DNA from: an uncultured Candidatus Melainabacteria bacterium
GTDB taxonomy: Bacteria; Cyanobacteriota; Vampirovibrionia; Gastranaerophilales; Gastranaerophilaceae
Length of the DNA: 64,000 nucleotides
NCBI GenBank assembly: GCA_934754775.1
Contig: CAKVIM010000001.1
Span: forward strand, 185,020-249,019
Direction of reading: 5' to 3'
Part shown: piece after piece, positions 52,004 to 62,083 of the stretch
How the letters are laid out: every line of letters begins with the position of its first letter
Position numbering within the stretch: the first letter of the stretch is position 1
Translations under genes and position numbers: made by a program
The notes under the pieces: model-generated
What the model saw: the letters and a program-made list of their open reading frames with translations, nothing else
Database searches by the model: none
What the model was told of the DNA's origin: nothing

Positions 52004-52600
52004 GTGAATATCGTTAAGAATATATTGGCAGCCGTGCTCTGCTTATTGTCGGCGTCTGCGGTTTTTGCCGAAAGTGCAAGCATGGATTTTAACGTAATCG
52101 TGCCGGGGTTTGTAAGGGTAGAACCTGTAACCAGTCCGGTTTTGATTGCAAATATTACGGATAGAACGGGCAATCTTTATGCTCCGATGTCGAGCAAATT
52201 TCGTGTTATATCAAATTCGAAGGACAAGAAAACACTTTATTTGCAGGCGAATACTGTGACAGAAGGCGGGTATGAAAATGCAATGTTTGAACAAGGCGGA
52301 CGAGTTTATATAGCGTTTGCAAATCTTGCGAAAATTCCCAGCTCTCAATCTTTGGCTAATTGCAAACTTGGCGGGCGTCCTAATAGCAGTCCCGGAGTTG
52401 TAGCTTATCCAGTAAATTCTATTATTGGTGCCGAACACAAGTTTATTAAAGGTAAAGATAAATACGAAGTTTACGCCGAAAATGGAACGACTTATGTAAC
52501 CGTAAATGTAGGTTCTCATGTTTTAAGAAGTTCGTTTTCGACAAATGACCCTAAAGGGTTTTATCAATCAATTTTGTCACTAACGGAGGCAGATATCTAG
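52004..52600 (+). CDS. Pilin-like secreted subunit 3
   Basis: A 198-aa protein. The GTG at 52004 follows GTGGAG at 7 bp; the GTG at 51992 has no ribosome-binding site. The signal peptide ends near VFA|ESAS. The FRVISNSKDKKTLYL segment matches subunit 1 (FKVISNNREQILYL). KLGGRPNSSPGVVAYPV matches subunit 2. The end NDPKGFYQSILSLTEADI has the same terminal strand. It is 22 bp upstream of a BamA-like gene, 12.5 kb from the usher-like gene. Confidence 0.7.
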   Translation: MNIVKNILAAVLCLLSASAVFAESASMDFNVIVPGFVRVEPVTSPVLIANITDRTGNLYAPMSSKFRVISNSKDKKTLYLQANTVTEGGYENAMFEQGGRVYIAFANLAKIPSSQSLANCKLGGRPNSSPGVVAYPVNSIIGAEHKFIKGKDKYEVYAENGTTYVTVNVGSHVLRSSFSTNDPKGFYQSILSLTEADI

Positions 52601-52622
52601 TAAAAACAGCAAAAAGGGAAGT

Positions 52623-54902
52623 ATGCACAATTTAAAGAGGAGAGATTTTTTGACGTTATTAAAGGCGGCATTAGTCGTGTCGCTCGTTTTGTCTTGCTCT
52701 TCTTGTGTTTACGCAGAAGCTGATTTTTCGTATCTGGATTTTAATCAGACAAAGAGTATTAAGCTGGTTAACCCTCTTTATTTGGACAATTCAAAGATTG
52801 AAAGACCTGTTATTAAACTAACAACGCCATATAGCGGCGAGTTTAGCGAATCAGATTATTTCTCCTCAGAAATTAACGATACATCTGCCTCAGAAGAAAC
52901 ACTTACCCCGTTAAGAGAAGCGAAGCAAGAGATTAAGCCTAATAAGGACTCTCCACCGCAAGAAAACTCTAATTCTCCGCCAGAAGAAATTTTGGATTCT
53001 TCACGTACTGTTAATCAAAATTCACCGCCGAGTGAAGAAATACATGACTTCTTTACTCCGCCAACTCAACCTTCCGAGCTTGTGAATGAGCCCGACGAGG
53101 TTTATTCTGCTGGCGTTGATACGGATGAAGAAGTCGATTTGAATGGTAAAACGATTAGCAATATTCAGATTGCGGGTCTAAATTTGTTGCAGAAAGATTC
53201 GATAAAATCGAATATGAGAACGCAAATTGGAAGTTTGTTTAATGAGGAACTTATTCAGCAGGATTTGCAACGGATTTATGCGACGGGGTTCTTTACTGAT
53301 AGAATGAGCGTTGAGCCTATTTTGAAAAGCGACGGTAGTGTAGAACTTGTCTTTTCTTTGCAAGAAAATATTCCTGTGACGGATGTTTCGATTGTTGGTA
53401 ATACGGTAATTTCGACAATGGAATTACTGCCATTTGTCATGCCTTTGAAAGGACTTCCGCAAAATATCTCCAAGATTAATTCTTCAATTGAGAAAGTGAG
53501 TGAATATTACCATAATAAGGGCTATATCTTAGCGTCAGTAAGTTCTGTTGATGATGATGCCGATGGAAACCTAGCATTTACAGTTTCAGAGGGTATTATT
53601 GATAAAATTGTTATCGAAGGTAACGAAAAGACGAAGGATTACGTTATCGAGCGTAATATTATGACGCAATCCGGTACGGTTTATAATGAAAACTATCTTA
53701 AAGAGGATATTTCCAGACTTTATTCTACAAAAATATTCAAGGATGTTGATAGAAAAATTCTTCCGAGCGAGGACAAGGACGGCGAATATAATGTCGTTGT
53801 AATGGTTAAAGAAGATAGTTCAAATAGTTTGGCAATAGGCGGCGGTATTGATAATGCTTTGGGTGCGTTTGGTTCGTTGAGTTATAACGAAAACAATTTC
53901 TTGGGTCGAGGTCAGAAACTCACGGCTTCGGGGATTTTGGGTTCAGGGATTTTGTTGAGCGATGCTTCTATAAAAAACAGGGTCAATTACCAGTTGGAAT
54001 TAAACTTCTTTGAGCCGTATTTGATTAATGCGGATAATTCTTTGACGGGCAAGTTGTATTATCGTGATTTGGGCAGTTGGCAGGTGCCGTTGGCGATTGA
54101 ACGTCGTTTTGGGGTTAACGCAGGTGTTGAGCATAAGGTTAAAGGGTATGATAATTTAACTACGACATTCAATGCGGGTGTTGAACATATTAGCCTTAGC
54201 GAGGGCGATTTTAGTCGTATTTCCGAATTGTATTCAATGAGAAATCTTGATATTTCCAGACGTGCTCAACAGTTGAGCGGCGGAACGTTCTTTAATCTTG
54301 CTCCGGGGGTTCGGTATTCTACATTGGATTCGGATGAAAATCCTCGTAAGGGTATTGTTGCAAAAGCTAATTATATTGAGTCTTTTGGGATTAATAAGTT
54401 TAATCGGACGAACGGACGCTTGGCGGGTGGCGTGACGAAGTATTTCCCTGTGAGAAGCAAATCATCTTTGGCTTTGAGTGCTAAAGCGGGTATTAAGGTT
54501 CATGGTAACGATATGCCGGAAGTTATGGCGTTTAGTTTGGGTGGCCCTTATTCAATCAGAGGGTTTAGGATGAATGGTGTCGGCTCCGGTGACGGTTTCT
54601 TGATGGGTTCGGCAGAACTCGCTACGCCATTGCCGTTTGTTGACAGACTTAAATGGGACTTCTTCCAGAAAATGCGTTTAACGTTCTTTGTTGATGCCGG
54701 TAAAGTTTATGACCCGACGATTTCGAATGTTTTGTTTGATAGACCTGGAAGTGCCATTTCTGCAGGTATCGGCTTGAAAGTTTTCGTTCCTGGGGTTGGG
54801 CCGATATCGGTTGATTACGGTATACCGCTTACAAACCCTGGACATTATGGTTCCAAAAACGGTTACTTCACTTTCGGTACGGGTGATATGAACTACTGGT
54901 AG
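52623..54902 (+). CDS. bamA: BamA/Omp85-family outer-membrane assembly protein
   Basis: A 759-aa protein with a signal peptide (to about residue 35, including an LSCSSC segment that could be a lipobox). A Pro/Ser/Glu-rich linker follows (about 75-165, with repeated SPPxEE). About three POTRA domains follow (170-400), then a 16-strand barrel with GGPYSIRGF (the VRGF loop), FFVDAGKVYD and SVDYGIPLTNPG. Standard BamA has five POTRAs and no such linker, so TamA-like roles are possible. It sits beside a pilin and Skp-like gene, and may be the general assembly factor. Confidence 0.85.
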   Translation: MHNLKRRDFLTLLKAALVVSLVLSCSSCVYAEADFSYLDFNQTKSIKLVNPLYLDNSKIERPVIKLTTPYSGEFSESDYFSSEINDTSASEETLTPLREAKQEIKPNKDSPPQENSNSPPEEILDSSRTVNQNSPPSEEIHDFFTPPTQPSELVNEPDEVYSAGVDTDEEVDLNGKTISNIQIAGLNLLQKDSIKSNMRTQIGSLFNEELIQQDLQRIYATGFFTDRMSVEPILKSDGSVELVFSLQENIPVTDVSIVGNTVISTMELLPFVMPLKGLPQNISKINSSIEKVSEYYHNKGYILASVSSVDDDADGNLAFTVSEGIIDKIVIEGNEKTKDYVIERNIMTQSGTVYNENYLKEDISRLYSTKIFKDVDRKILPSEDKDGEYNVVVMVKEDSSNSLAIGGGIDNALGAFGSLSYNENNFLGRGQKLTASGILGSGILLSDASIKNRVNYQLELNFFEPYLINADNSLTGKLYYRDLGSWQVPLAIERRFGVNAGVEHKVKGYDNLTTTFNAGVEHISLSEGDFSRISELYSMRNLDISRRAQQLSGGTFFNLAPGVRYSTLDSDENPRKGIVAKANYIESFGINKFNRTNGRLAGGVTKYFPVRSKSSLALSAKAGIKVHGNDMPEVMAFSLGGPYSIRGFRMNGVGSGDGFLMGSAELATPLPFVDRLKWDFFQKMRLTFFVDAGKVYDPTISNVLFDRPGSAISAGIGLKVFVPGVGPISVDYGIPLTNPGHYGSKNGYFTFGTGDMNYW

Positions 54903-54943
54903 GGTTAGCGGATTGCTTAACAAAAATATTAGAGAGGTTTGAT

Positions 54944-55387
54944 ATGAAAAAGATTTTGACAGTATTATTTTTATTTATGGCACTACCGAGCTTCGCCGGC
55001 GGAGTTGGATATATAAACTATGACAAGGTTGTGGAGAATTATCAGTATGCTAAGAATTCTTTGCGTGAGATTGAGACAAAAAATAATGAGATTCAACAAT
55101 ATTTGATGAATAAGGAAAAAGAGTTTAATCAAATTGAGTCAGCGGTTCAGAAGAAGAAGTTTGAGGATACTGTGAGGGCGGAATTAAAGACGAAAGAAAG
55201 TGCTTTCAATTCTTTCCGAGAAAAGCGTGAAGAAGAGGTTTATACAAGGATTTATGCGGTTGCGGAAAAAATCAGATTAGAGAAAAATCTTGATGCGATT
55301 ATTGATGCAAGAAGTGTATTTTCAGGCGGTACAGATATCACGGACGCTTTGATACAAAAACTTAATTCTCAAGGCAGCGGAAGATAA
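54944..55387 (+). CDS. Skp/OmpH-like periplasmic chaperone
   Basis: A 147-aa protein with a signal peptide (to about residue 18) and a long coiled-coil arm (about 40-115), as in Skp, with the conserved start VGYINYDKVVENY. It follows the BamA gene by 41 bp, the usual neighbourhood, and would shuttle unfolded outer-membrane proteins. It ends with a short Gly-Ser tail. Confidence 0.85.
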   Translation: MKKILTVLFLFMALPSFAGGVGYINYDKVVENYQYAKNSLREIETKNNEIQQYLMNKEKEFNQIESAVQKKKFEDTVRAELKTKESAFNSFREKREEEVYTRIYAVAEKIRLEKNLDAIIDARSVFSGGTDITDALIQKLNSQGSGR

Positions 55388-55431
55388 GCCTTGATTTTAG
55401 ATATTGTAGAATTATAATATTATTATTCTAT

Positions 55432-55505
55432 CGGGATGTAGCGCAGTTTGGTAGCGCACTGTGTTCGGGACGCAGGGGTCGCAAGTTCAAATCTTGTCAT
55501 CCCGA
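55432..55505 (+). tRNA. tRNA-Pro(CGG)
   Basis: Acceptor CGGGATG/CATCCCG, D-arm GCGC-AGTTTGGTA-GCGC, anticodon stem CTGTG/CGCAG with loop TTCGGGA (anticodon CGG), T-arm CAAG-TTCAAAT-CTTG, and discriminator A. CCA is not encoded, and a T-run follows. Confidence 0.95.
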
Positions 55506-55542
55506 TTTTTTTATTGTCGCAGTTCAGACAATGCTTGAAAAA

Positions 55543-56556
55543 CTATATAATTTCTTTTCCGACGATTGGTGCGATTTGTTTAATTTGTTTGTACAAAATA
55601 TCATATTGCCAAGGGTAAAGTGATTGAGCCCCGTCGCATACGGCACTATCAGGGTCGTGGTGAACTTCTATAATCAAACCGTCGCAACCGGCTGCAACTG
55701 CGGCTCTTGACATCGGCTCAACTTTGTCACGCAAACCTGTTGCGTGTGATGGGTCAACGATAATTGGCAGGTGGCTCAATTTCTTAATTACAGGTATTGC
55801 GGTTAAGTCAAGTGTATTTCTAGTGTATTTTTCAAACGTTCTTATGCCACGTTCGCAAAGTATGACTTGATTGTTCCCGCCTGCCATAATGTATTCTGCG
55901 GACATAAGCCATTCTTCGTAAGTTGAAGAAAGCCCACGCTTAAGGATTACAGGCTTGTGTGCGTGTCCTAATTCTTTTAGCAGGTTGAAGTTTTGCATAT
56001 TTCTTGCACCCACTTGTAAAATGTCAACGTATTTTTCGAACATTTCAAGCTGTGAAACTTCCATTATTTCAGAGGTTACAGCCATGTGGTGGTTATCGGC
56101 AACACTTCTTATGATTTTCAAACCTTCTTCGCCTAAGCCTTGAAATGCGTATGGGCTTGTTCTTGGCTTGAATGCTCCGCCACGAATGATTTTGACGTTA
56201 GATTCGGTGAGCTCTTGAGCTGTTGCGTCCATTTGGTCGTAAGATTCGATTGTGCAAGGGCCTGCAATTAAGCCTGTGTACTTGTCGCCGAACTTCACTC
56301 CGTTAACTTCTACGACTGTGTCTTTGCCTTGGCAAGCACGTGCAGCTAATTTGTAGTTTGTTGAAAGCTTGATAACCTCGTCAACACCGTGTAAAAGCTC
56401 GAAATCTCTTTGGTCAACTTCTTTTATACCGATTGCGTGAACAACCGTGCGAGCTTCACCGTGCGAAACTCTGGCTTCAAAACCTTTGGATTCAAGAAAT
56501 AATGCAACACGCTTGATGTCTTTTTCAGTTGCGTGACTGTTCATTACAACTAGCAT
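55543..56556 (-). CDS. aroF: 3-deoxy-7-phosphoheptulonate synthase (DAHP synthase)
   Basis: A 337-aa protein. The ATG at 56556 follows GAGGTGG. An N-terminal ferredoxin-like domain (1-70) precedes the barrel, as in the Bacillus/Thermotoga-type enzyme. Barrel motifs include GPCTIESYDQ, GGAFKPRTSPYAFQGLG, DPSHATGLRD and EVHHDPDSAVCDG. It condenses PEP and erythrose-4-phosphate at the entry of the shikimate pathway, which supplies aromatic precursors. It could indirectly feed the polyene cluster, but that is only inference. Confidence 0.95.
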   Translation of the reverse strand: MLVVMNSHATEKDIKRVALFLESKGFEARVSHGEARTVVHAIGIKEVDQRDFELLHGVDEVIKLSTNYKLAARACQGKDTVVEVNGVKFGDKYTGLIAGPCTIESYDQMDATAQELTESNVKIIRGGAFKPRTSPYAFQGLGEEGLKIIRSVADNHHMAVTSEIMEVSQLEMFEKYVDILQVGARNMQNFNLLKELGHAHKPVILKRGLSSTYEEWLMSAEYIMAGGNNQVILCERGIRTFEKYTRNTLDLTAIPVIKKLSHLPIIVDPSHATGLRDKVEPMSRAAVAAGCDGLIIEVHHDPDSAVCDGAQSLYPWQYDILYKQIKQIAPIVGKEII

Positions 56557-56632
56557 ACTAACTTCCACCTCATTAATATTTATATTCTGATTATACACAA
56601 AATAAAAATTGTATGGTATACTAAAGGCAATT

Positions 56633-58000
56633 ATGACTATTTTTGATGAAGATTTAATTCTTGAAACAATAAATATGATAAAGCTTCACAACTTTGACAT
56701 AAGAACTGTGACGCTTACAATAAGCTTAAGAGATTGCCTTGCTGAAAATGTCAATTCTGTGTGTGACAAAATCAAGTATAAGCTTGAAAAGTACGCAGGT
56801 AATTTGGTTAGCTACGCAAATGATATCGAGAATGATTATTCAATACCTATTGTGAACAAACGTATTGCAGTAACTCCGATTTCTTTGGTTGGTGAGGCTT
56901 GTAGAGAAAAGGATTATGTCAAAATTGCTAAAACGCTTGATGAAATGGCATTGAATTTGGGCATTGATTTTATTGGCGGGTATTCCGCACTTGTAGAAAA
57001 GGGGTTTACCGTTGGTGATAAGGCTCTTATTGAGTCTATTCCGGAAGCTTTGGCTTCTACTCAAAGGTTATGCTCATCAGTGAATGTTGCAACATCAAAA
57101 GCGGGCATAAATATGGATGCTGTTTTAAAAATGGCGGATATAATTAAGCAATCTGCAGCTTTAACGGCCGATAAAGACGGTCTGGGTGCTGCAAAACTCG
57201 TTGTATTTTGTAATTCAGTTAGCGACAATCCGTTTATGGCGGGAGCTTATTGTGGTTATGGCGAACCAGAATGTGCTTTGAATATAGGGGTTTCAGGGCC
57301 TGGGGTTGTAAGGGCTGCAATAGCAGATTTGGACAAAAAAGCTGACTTGGGTGTTTTGTCAAACAAGATTAAGCAGACTGCTTATAAAATCACTGCAACA
57401 GGTGAACTTGTGGGACGCAGACTCGCTGATAGGTTAAAAGTTCCGTTTGGTGTAATTGATTTATCATTGGCTCCAACACCGGCGGTGGGTGATAGTGTAG
57501 CACAAATTTTTCAGGCAATGGGGCTTGAACATGCAGGAGCACACGGCACAACAGCGGCTCTTGCGATGTTAAATGATGCGGTTAAAAAAGGCGGAATAAT
57601 GGCAAGTTCTTATGTGGGCGGGCTTTCAGGTGCGTTTATTCCTGTTTCTGAGGATGCCGGCATGATTGATGCTGCAACTAAAGGGTGTTTGACATTTGAT
57701 AAATTGGAAGCGATGACTTGCGTTTGTTCTGTTGGGCTTGACATGATTGCAATAGCGGGTGACACTCCGGCTTCTACAATAGCCGGCATGATTGCTGATG
57801 AGATGGCAATTGGCATGATTAACAAGAAAACTACGGCGGTAAGAGTTATTCCGGCTCCGAATAAATCTGTAGGCGACAAAGTTGTTTTTGGCGGACTTTT
57901 GGGTGAAGCTCCGATTATGTCGGTGAACAAACTTTCATCAGCAGGTTTTGTTGAGCGTGGTGGAAGAATTCCGGCTCCAATTCACAGTTTAAATAATTAA
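56633..58000 (+). CDS. UPF0210/PFL-family protein
   Basis: A 455-aa protein of typical length. The ATG at 56633 follows AAAGG. Characteristic stretches are [45 protein letters not shown] and the C-terminal [10 protein letters not shown]. The structure of the family resembles glycyl-radical (pyruvate-formate lyase) barrels, without a radical glycine. Function is unknown. It is divergent from DAHP synthase, with 76 bp between starts. Confidence 0.92.
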   Translation: MTIFDEDLILETINMIKLHNFDIRTVTLTISLRDCLAENVNSVCDKIKYKLEKYAGNLVSYANDIENDYSIPIVNKRIAVTPISLVGEACREKDYVKIAKTLDEMALNLGIDFIGGYSALVEKGFTVGDKALIESIPEALASTQRLCSSVNVATSKAGINMDAVLKMADIIKQSAALTADKDGLGAAKLVVFCNSVSDNPFMAGAYCGYGEPECALNIGVSGPGVVRAAIADLDKKADLGVLSNKIKQTAYKITATGELVGRRLADRLKVPFGVIDLSLAPTPAVGDSVAQIFQAMGLEHAGAHGTTAALAMLNDAVKKGGIMASSYVGGLSGAFIPVSEDAGMIDAATKGCLTFDKLEAMTCVCSVGLDMIAIAGDTPASTIAGMIADEMAIGMINKKTTAVRVIPAPNKSVGDKVVFGGLLGEAPIMSVNKLSSAGFVERGGRIPAPIHSLNN

Positions 58001-58013
58001 GGAAAAAGAGAAT

Positions 58014-58337
58014 ATGGCAACTTTTAAAGATATGGAAGATAGTCTGAGAAGCTTCATTGTTCAAGAGCAGTCAGATGCTCACAACGTGAAGAGTGTTAAC
58101 GTTGCGAAGTACAACAATATCAAGGTTTGGATGGACGCTACAAAATATGTTCAGCCTCATTTCTTTATAAGGATATCAATCTCAGAAGCTGTATTTTCTC
58201 TTGCAGATTGCTCTAAACTCAATGGCGGATTAGGGTATGAAGAAAGATTTGTTCAAAAATGGTTTAGCAGAATGGGGATAAAGGAAAAATTTGTTGAACT
58301 TTGGACAAATGCTGAAAAATCAAAAGATGATAAATAA
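58014..58337 (+). CDS. Hypothetical 107-aa protein
   Basis: A small soluble protein 13 bp after the UPF0210 gene. It has a mixed alpha/beta pattern (NNIKVWMDATKYVQPHFFIRIS), no signal peptide and one cysteine. It is conserved enough in codon usage to be real, but no family is recognised. It probably forms an operon with UPF0210 and the HxlR regulator. Confidence 0.65.
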   Translation: MATFKDMEDSLRSFIVQEQSDAHNVKSVNVAKYNNIKVWMDATKYVQPHFFIRISISEAVFSLADCSKLNGGLGYEERFVQKWFSRMGIKEKFVELWTNAEKSKDDK

Positions 58338-58348
58338 TTGAGGTATGT

Positions 58349-58696
58349 GTGCAGTATAAGGATTTAGCGACAAATCCGGTGAGCGTTGTTTTACAGCTTG
58401 TCGGGGCTAAGTGGAAAATTATAATAATAAAAGAGCTTTTGAAAAAAGAAATGCGGTTTGTGGAACTCAAAAAAAATGTCGGTTGCACGGCAAAAGTTCT
58501 TACGAATTGCTTGAAAGAGCTTGAAGAAGACGGGCTTGTTGTTAGAGAAGATAGTGGGATGATTCCGCCGAGAGTTGAGTATTATCTGACGGATATCGGC
58601 TATACTTTGAAGCCTGTTATCGAGTCCATGCAAAAATGGGGCAAAGAGTACAAGCGTTTGCGAAAATTGATGGAAATTTACGGCTCAAACGAATAA
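58349..58696 (+). CDS. HxlR-family winged-helix regulator
   Basis: A 115-aa MarR-like DNA-binding protein. A GTG start follows TTGAGG. The N-terminal NPVSVVLQLVGAKWKIIIIKEL and RFVELKKNVGCTAKVLTNCLKELEEDGLV contain the helix-turn-helix; PRVEYYLTDIGYTL is the wing. The first cysteine of the usual CP motif is absent, being replaced by NP, so a redox role is less likely. The target is unknown. Confidence 0.9.
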   Translation: MQYKDLATNPVSVVLQLVGAKWKIIIIKELLKKEMRFVELKKNVGCTAKVLTNCLKELEEDGLVVREDSGMIPPRVEYYLTDIGYTLKPVIESMQKWGKEYKRLRKLMEIYGSNE

Positions 58697-58715
58697 TCAG
58701 ATTGGGAGATTAACT

Positions 58716-59366
58716 ATGGAGATAAAATATTTAGGCCACAGTGCTTTTGAGATAGAAACTGCCGGAAAAAAGATTTTGGTTGACCCGTTTTTGGTTGCAG
58801 CACCAAATTATAGGGCTGAAAATATTTCCGATATATTCGTAACACACGCACACGGAGACCACTTGGGTAGTGCAATTGAAATCTCTAAAAAGAGTTCTGC
58901 TCCGATTACTGCAGTGTATGAGCTTGCAAATTATTGTGCAAAACACGGTGCAAAATCGATTGATATGGGCTTAGGAGCTTGGCGTGATTATAGCTGGGGA
59001 AGAGTAGTTTTAGTGCCTGCATTCCATTCAAGCAGTACTCCGGATGGGGTTTATGGTGGTTGTCCTTGTGGGTTTGTATTTGAAATCGAAGGTCAAACAA
59101 TTTATCACGCAGGCGATACTTGCTTAAATAGTGAGATGAAGATGATTGGCGAAATTTATCAGCCTGATGTTGCAATGCTTCCGATTGGCGGGAAATACAC
59201 AATGGATATTGAACACGCAGTTAAAGCTGCTGAATGGCTTGGCGTTAGCGAAGTTATACCAATGCATTACAATACATTTGATGCAATCAGTGTTGATATT
59301 GCAGAATTCGAGCGTCAAATTAGAGAAATTGGCAAGGTTCCGAAGGTTTTGAAGATTAATAATTAA
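58716..59366 (+). CDS. Metal-dependent hydrolase, UPF0173 family
   Basis: A 216-aa metallo-beta-lactamase-fold enzyme. It begins with EIKYLGHSAFEIETAGKKIL, and has the metal motif VTHAHGDHLG, HAGDTCLNSEM and PMHYNTFD. Length is typical. Substrate is unknown. It is 19 bp after the HxlR gene. Confidence 0.92.
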   Translation: MEIKYLGHSAFEIETAGKKILVDPFLVAAPNYRAENISDIFVTHAHGDHLGSAIEISKKSSAPITAVYELANYCAKHGAKSIDMGLGAWRDYSWGRVVLVPAFHSSSTPDGVYGGCPCGFVFEIEGQTIYHAGDTCLNSEMKMIGEIYQPDVAMLPIGGKYTMDIEHAVKAAEWLGVSEVIPMHYNTFDAISVDIAEFERQIREIGKVPKVLKINN

Positions 59367-59411
59367 TTTTTTCTTAACTTTTTAAAGTTTTATCGAAAAT
59401 TAAGGTATAAA

Positions 59412-59417
59412 TATAAT
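59412..59417 (+). promoter_or_regulatory. groES promoter -10
   Basis: TATAAT lies 26 bp before the ATG; the -35 is weak. No CIRCE element is seen, so HrcA control is not supported by the sequence. Confidence 0.4.
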
Positions 59418-59442
59418 TGTAGTTAGATAGGAGGATTAGACT

Positions 59443-59730
59443 ATGGCACTTAAACCATTACAAGACAGAATCGTTATTAAAGTTATTGAAGATACAGAAC
59501 AAACATCAGGCGGAATCTTTATTCCGGATAGTGCAAAAGAAAAACCTCAAAAAGGTGAAGTAGTTGCAGTTGGTGAAGGTAAAACAAACGATAAGGGCGA
59601 AAAAGAACCTATGGAAGTTAAAGTAGGCGATATCGTTCTTTATGCTAAATACGCTGGTACAGACGTTAAAATGGATGGCGTTGAATACAAAATTTTGTCA
59701 ATCAAAGATGCGTTGGCAGTAGTTGAATAA
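59443..59730 (+). CDS. groES: Co-chaperonin GroES
   Basis: A 95-aa protein of typical length, with the mobile loop [19 protein letters not shown] and start [18 protein letters not shown] at 59412-59417 and a strong AGGAGG site precede it. No CIRCE inverted repeat (TTAGCACTC) was found upstream. It is separated from groEL by a 315-bp repeat-filled spacer, far longer than the typical spacing of under 100 bp. Confidence 0.97.
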   Translation: MALKPLQDRIVIKVIEDTEQTSGGIFIPDSAKEKPQKGEVVAVGEGKTNDKGEKEPMEVKVGDIVLYAKYAGTDVKMDGVEYKILSIKDALAVVE

Positions 59731-61695
<1,965 letters not shown>

Positions 61696-61769
61696 CAAGC
61701 GGTAGCCGGAGTGAAGCCCGAATTCAGCGGCGGTGAGCCGGTGAACTGAGGGCGTAACTTAACGATGGC

Positions 61770-61826
61770 GACGTAGAAATCTTTGATTTCACAGGAGCAA
61801 GTGCTACGCACGTAGGTATTTGGTCG
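61770..61826. repeat. 57-bp direct repeat, copy 1
   Basis: Begins GACGTAGAAATC and ends ATTTGGTCG; nearly identical to 61900-61956 (differences at only a few bases). Each copy has internal hairpins GAAATC/GATTTC and CTACG/CGTAG. Confidence 0.8.
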
Positions 61827-61899
61827 AAAGGCATTGGTGAGATTACAAGATAGAATTGTAACGCCGATGCCTTTCTCGTATTAAAACTACCAGATTGAC

Positions 61900-61956
61900 G
61901 ACGTAGAAATCTCTGATTTCACAGGAGCAAGTGCTACGCACGTAGACATTTGGTCG
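61900..61956. repeat. 57-bp direct repeat, copy 2
   Basis: The same unit as 61770-61826, offset by 130 bp, with three or four substitutions. Confidence 0.8.
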
Positions 61957-62039
61957 GGTGACATTTGATAAGACTACTGGTTTGGATAAAAACTACTGGT
62001 CACCCTCAAAGATAGAACTACAAGTTATGTGAAATAATA

Positions 62040-62079
62040 ATGCATATGCGTCGGATTTATCCGACGCATATGCATTTTA
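62040..62079. terminator. Bidirectional terminator
   Basis: A perfect 17-bp stem (ATGCATATGCGTCGGAT and its complement) with a 2-base TT loop, followed by TTTT, between convergent groEL and the glycosyltransferase gene. Confidence 0.85.
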
Positions 62080-62083
62080 ATAT

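Larger units (their letters stand above)
61696..62083. other. 388-bp repeat and fold-back region after groEL
   Basis: It holds a direct repeat pair (61770-61826 and 61900-61956), a GGCATTGG/CCGATGCC hairpin between them (about 61826-61873), a GGGTGAC/GTCACCC hairpin (61956-62005) and the terminator at 62040-62079. No ORF is convincing. Confidence 0.7.

Noticed and set aside
59366..59443. CIRCE operator before groES
   Set aside because: No TTAGCACTC-N9-GAGTGCTAA pattern is present; only a weak AT-rich inverted repeat is seen.
61770..61956. CRISPR array
   Set aside because: Only two 57-bp direct repeats occur, with one 73-bp gap that itself contains an inverted repeat; no cas genes are in the window.
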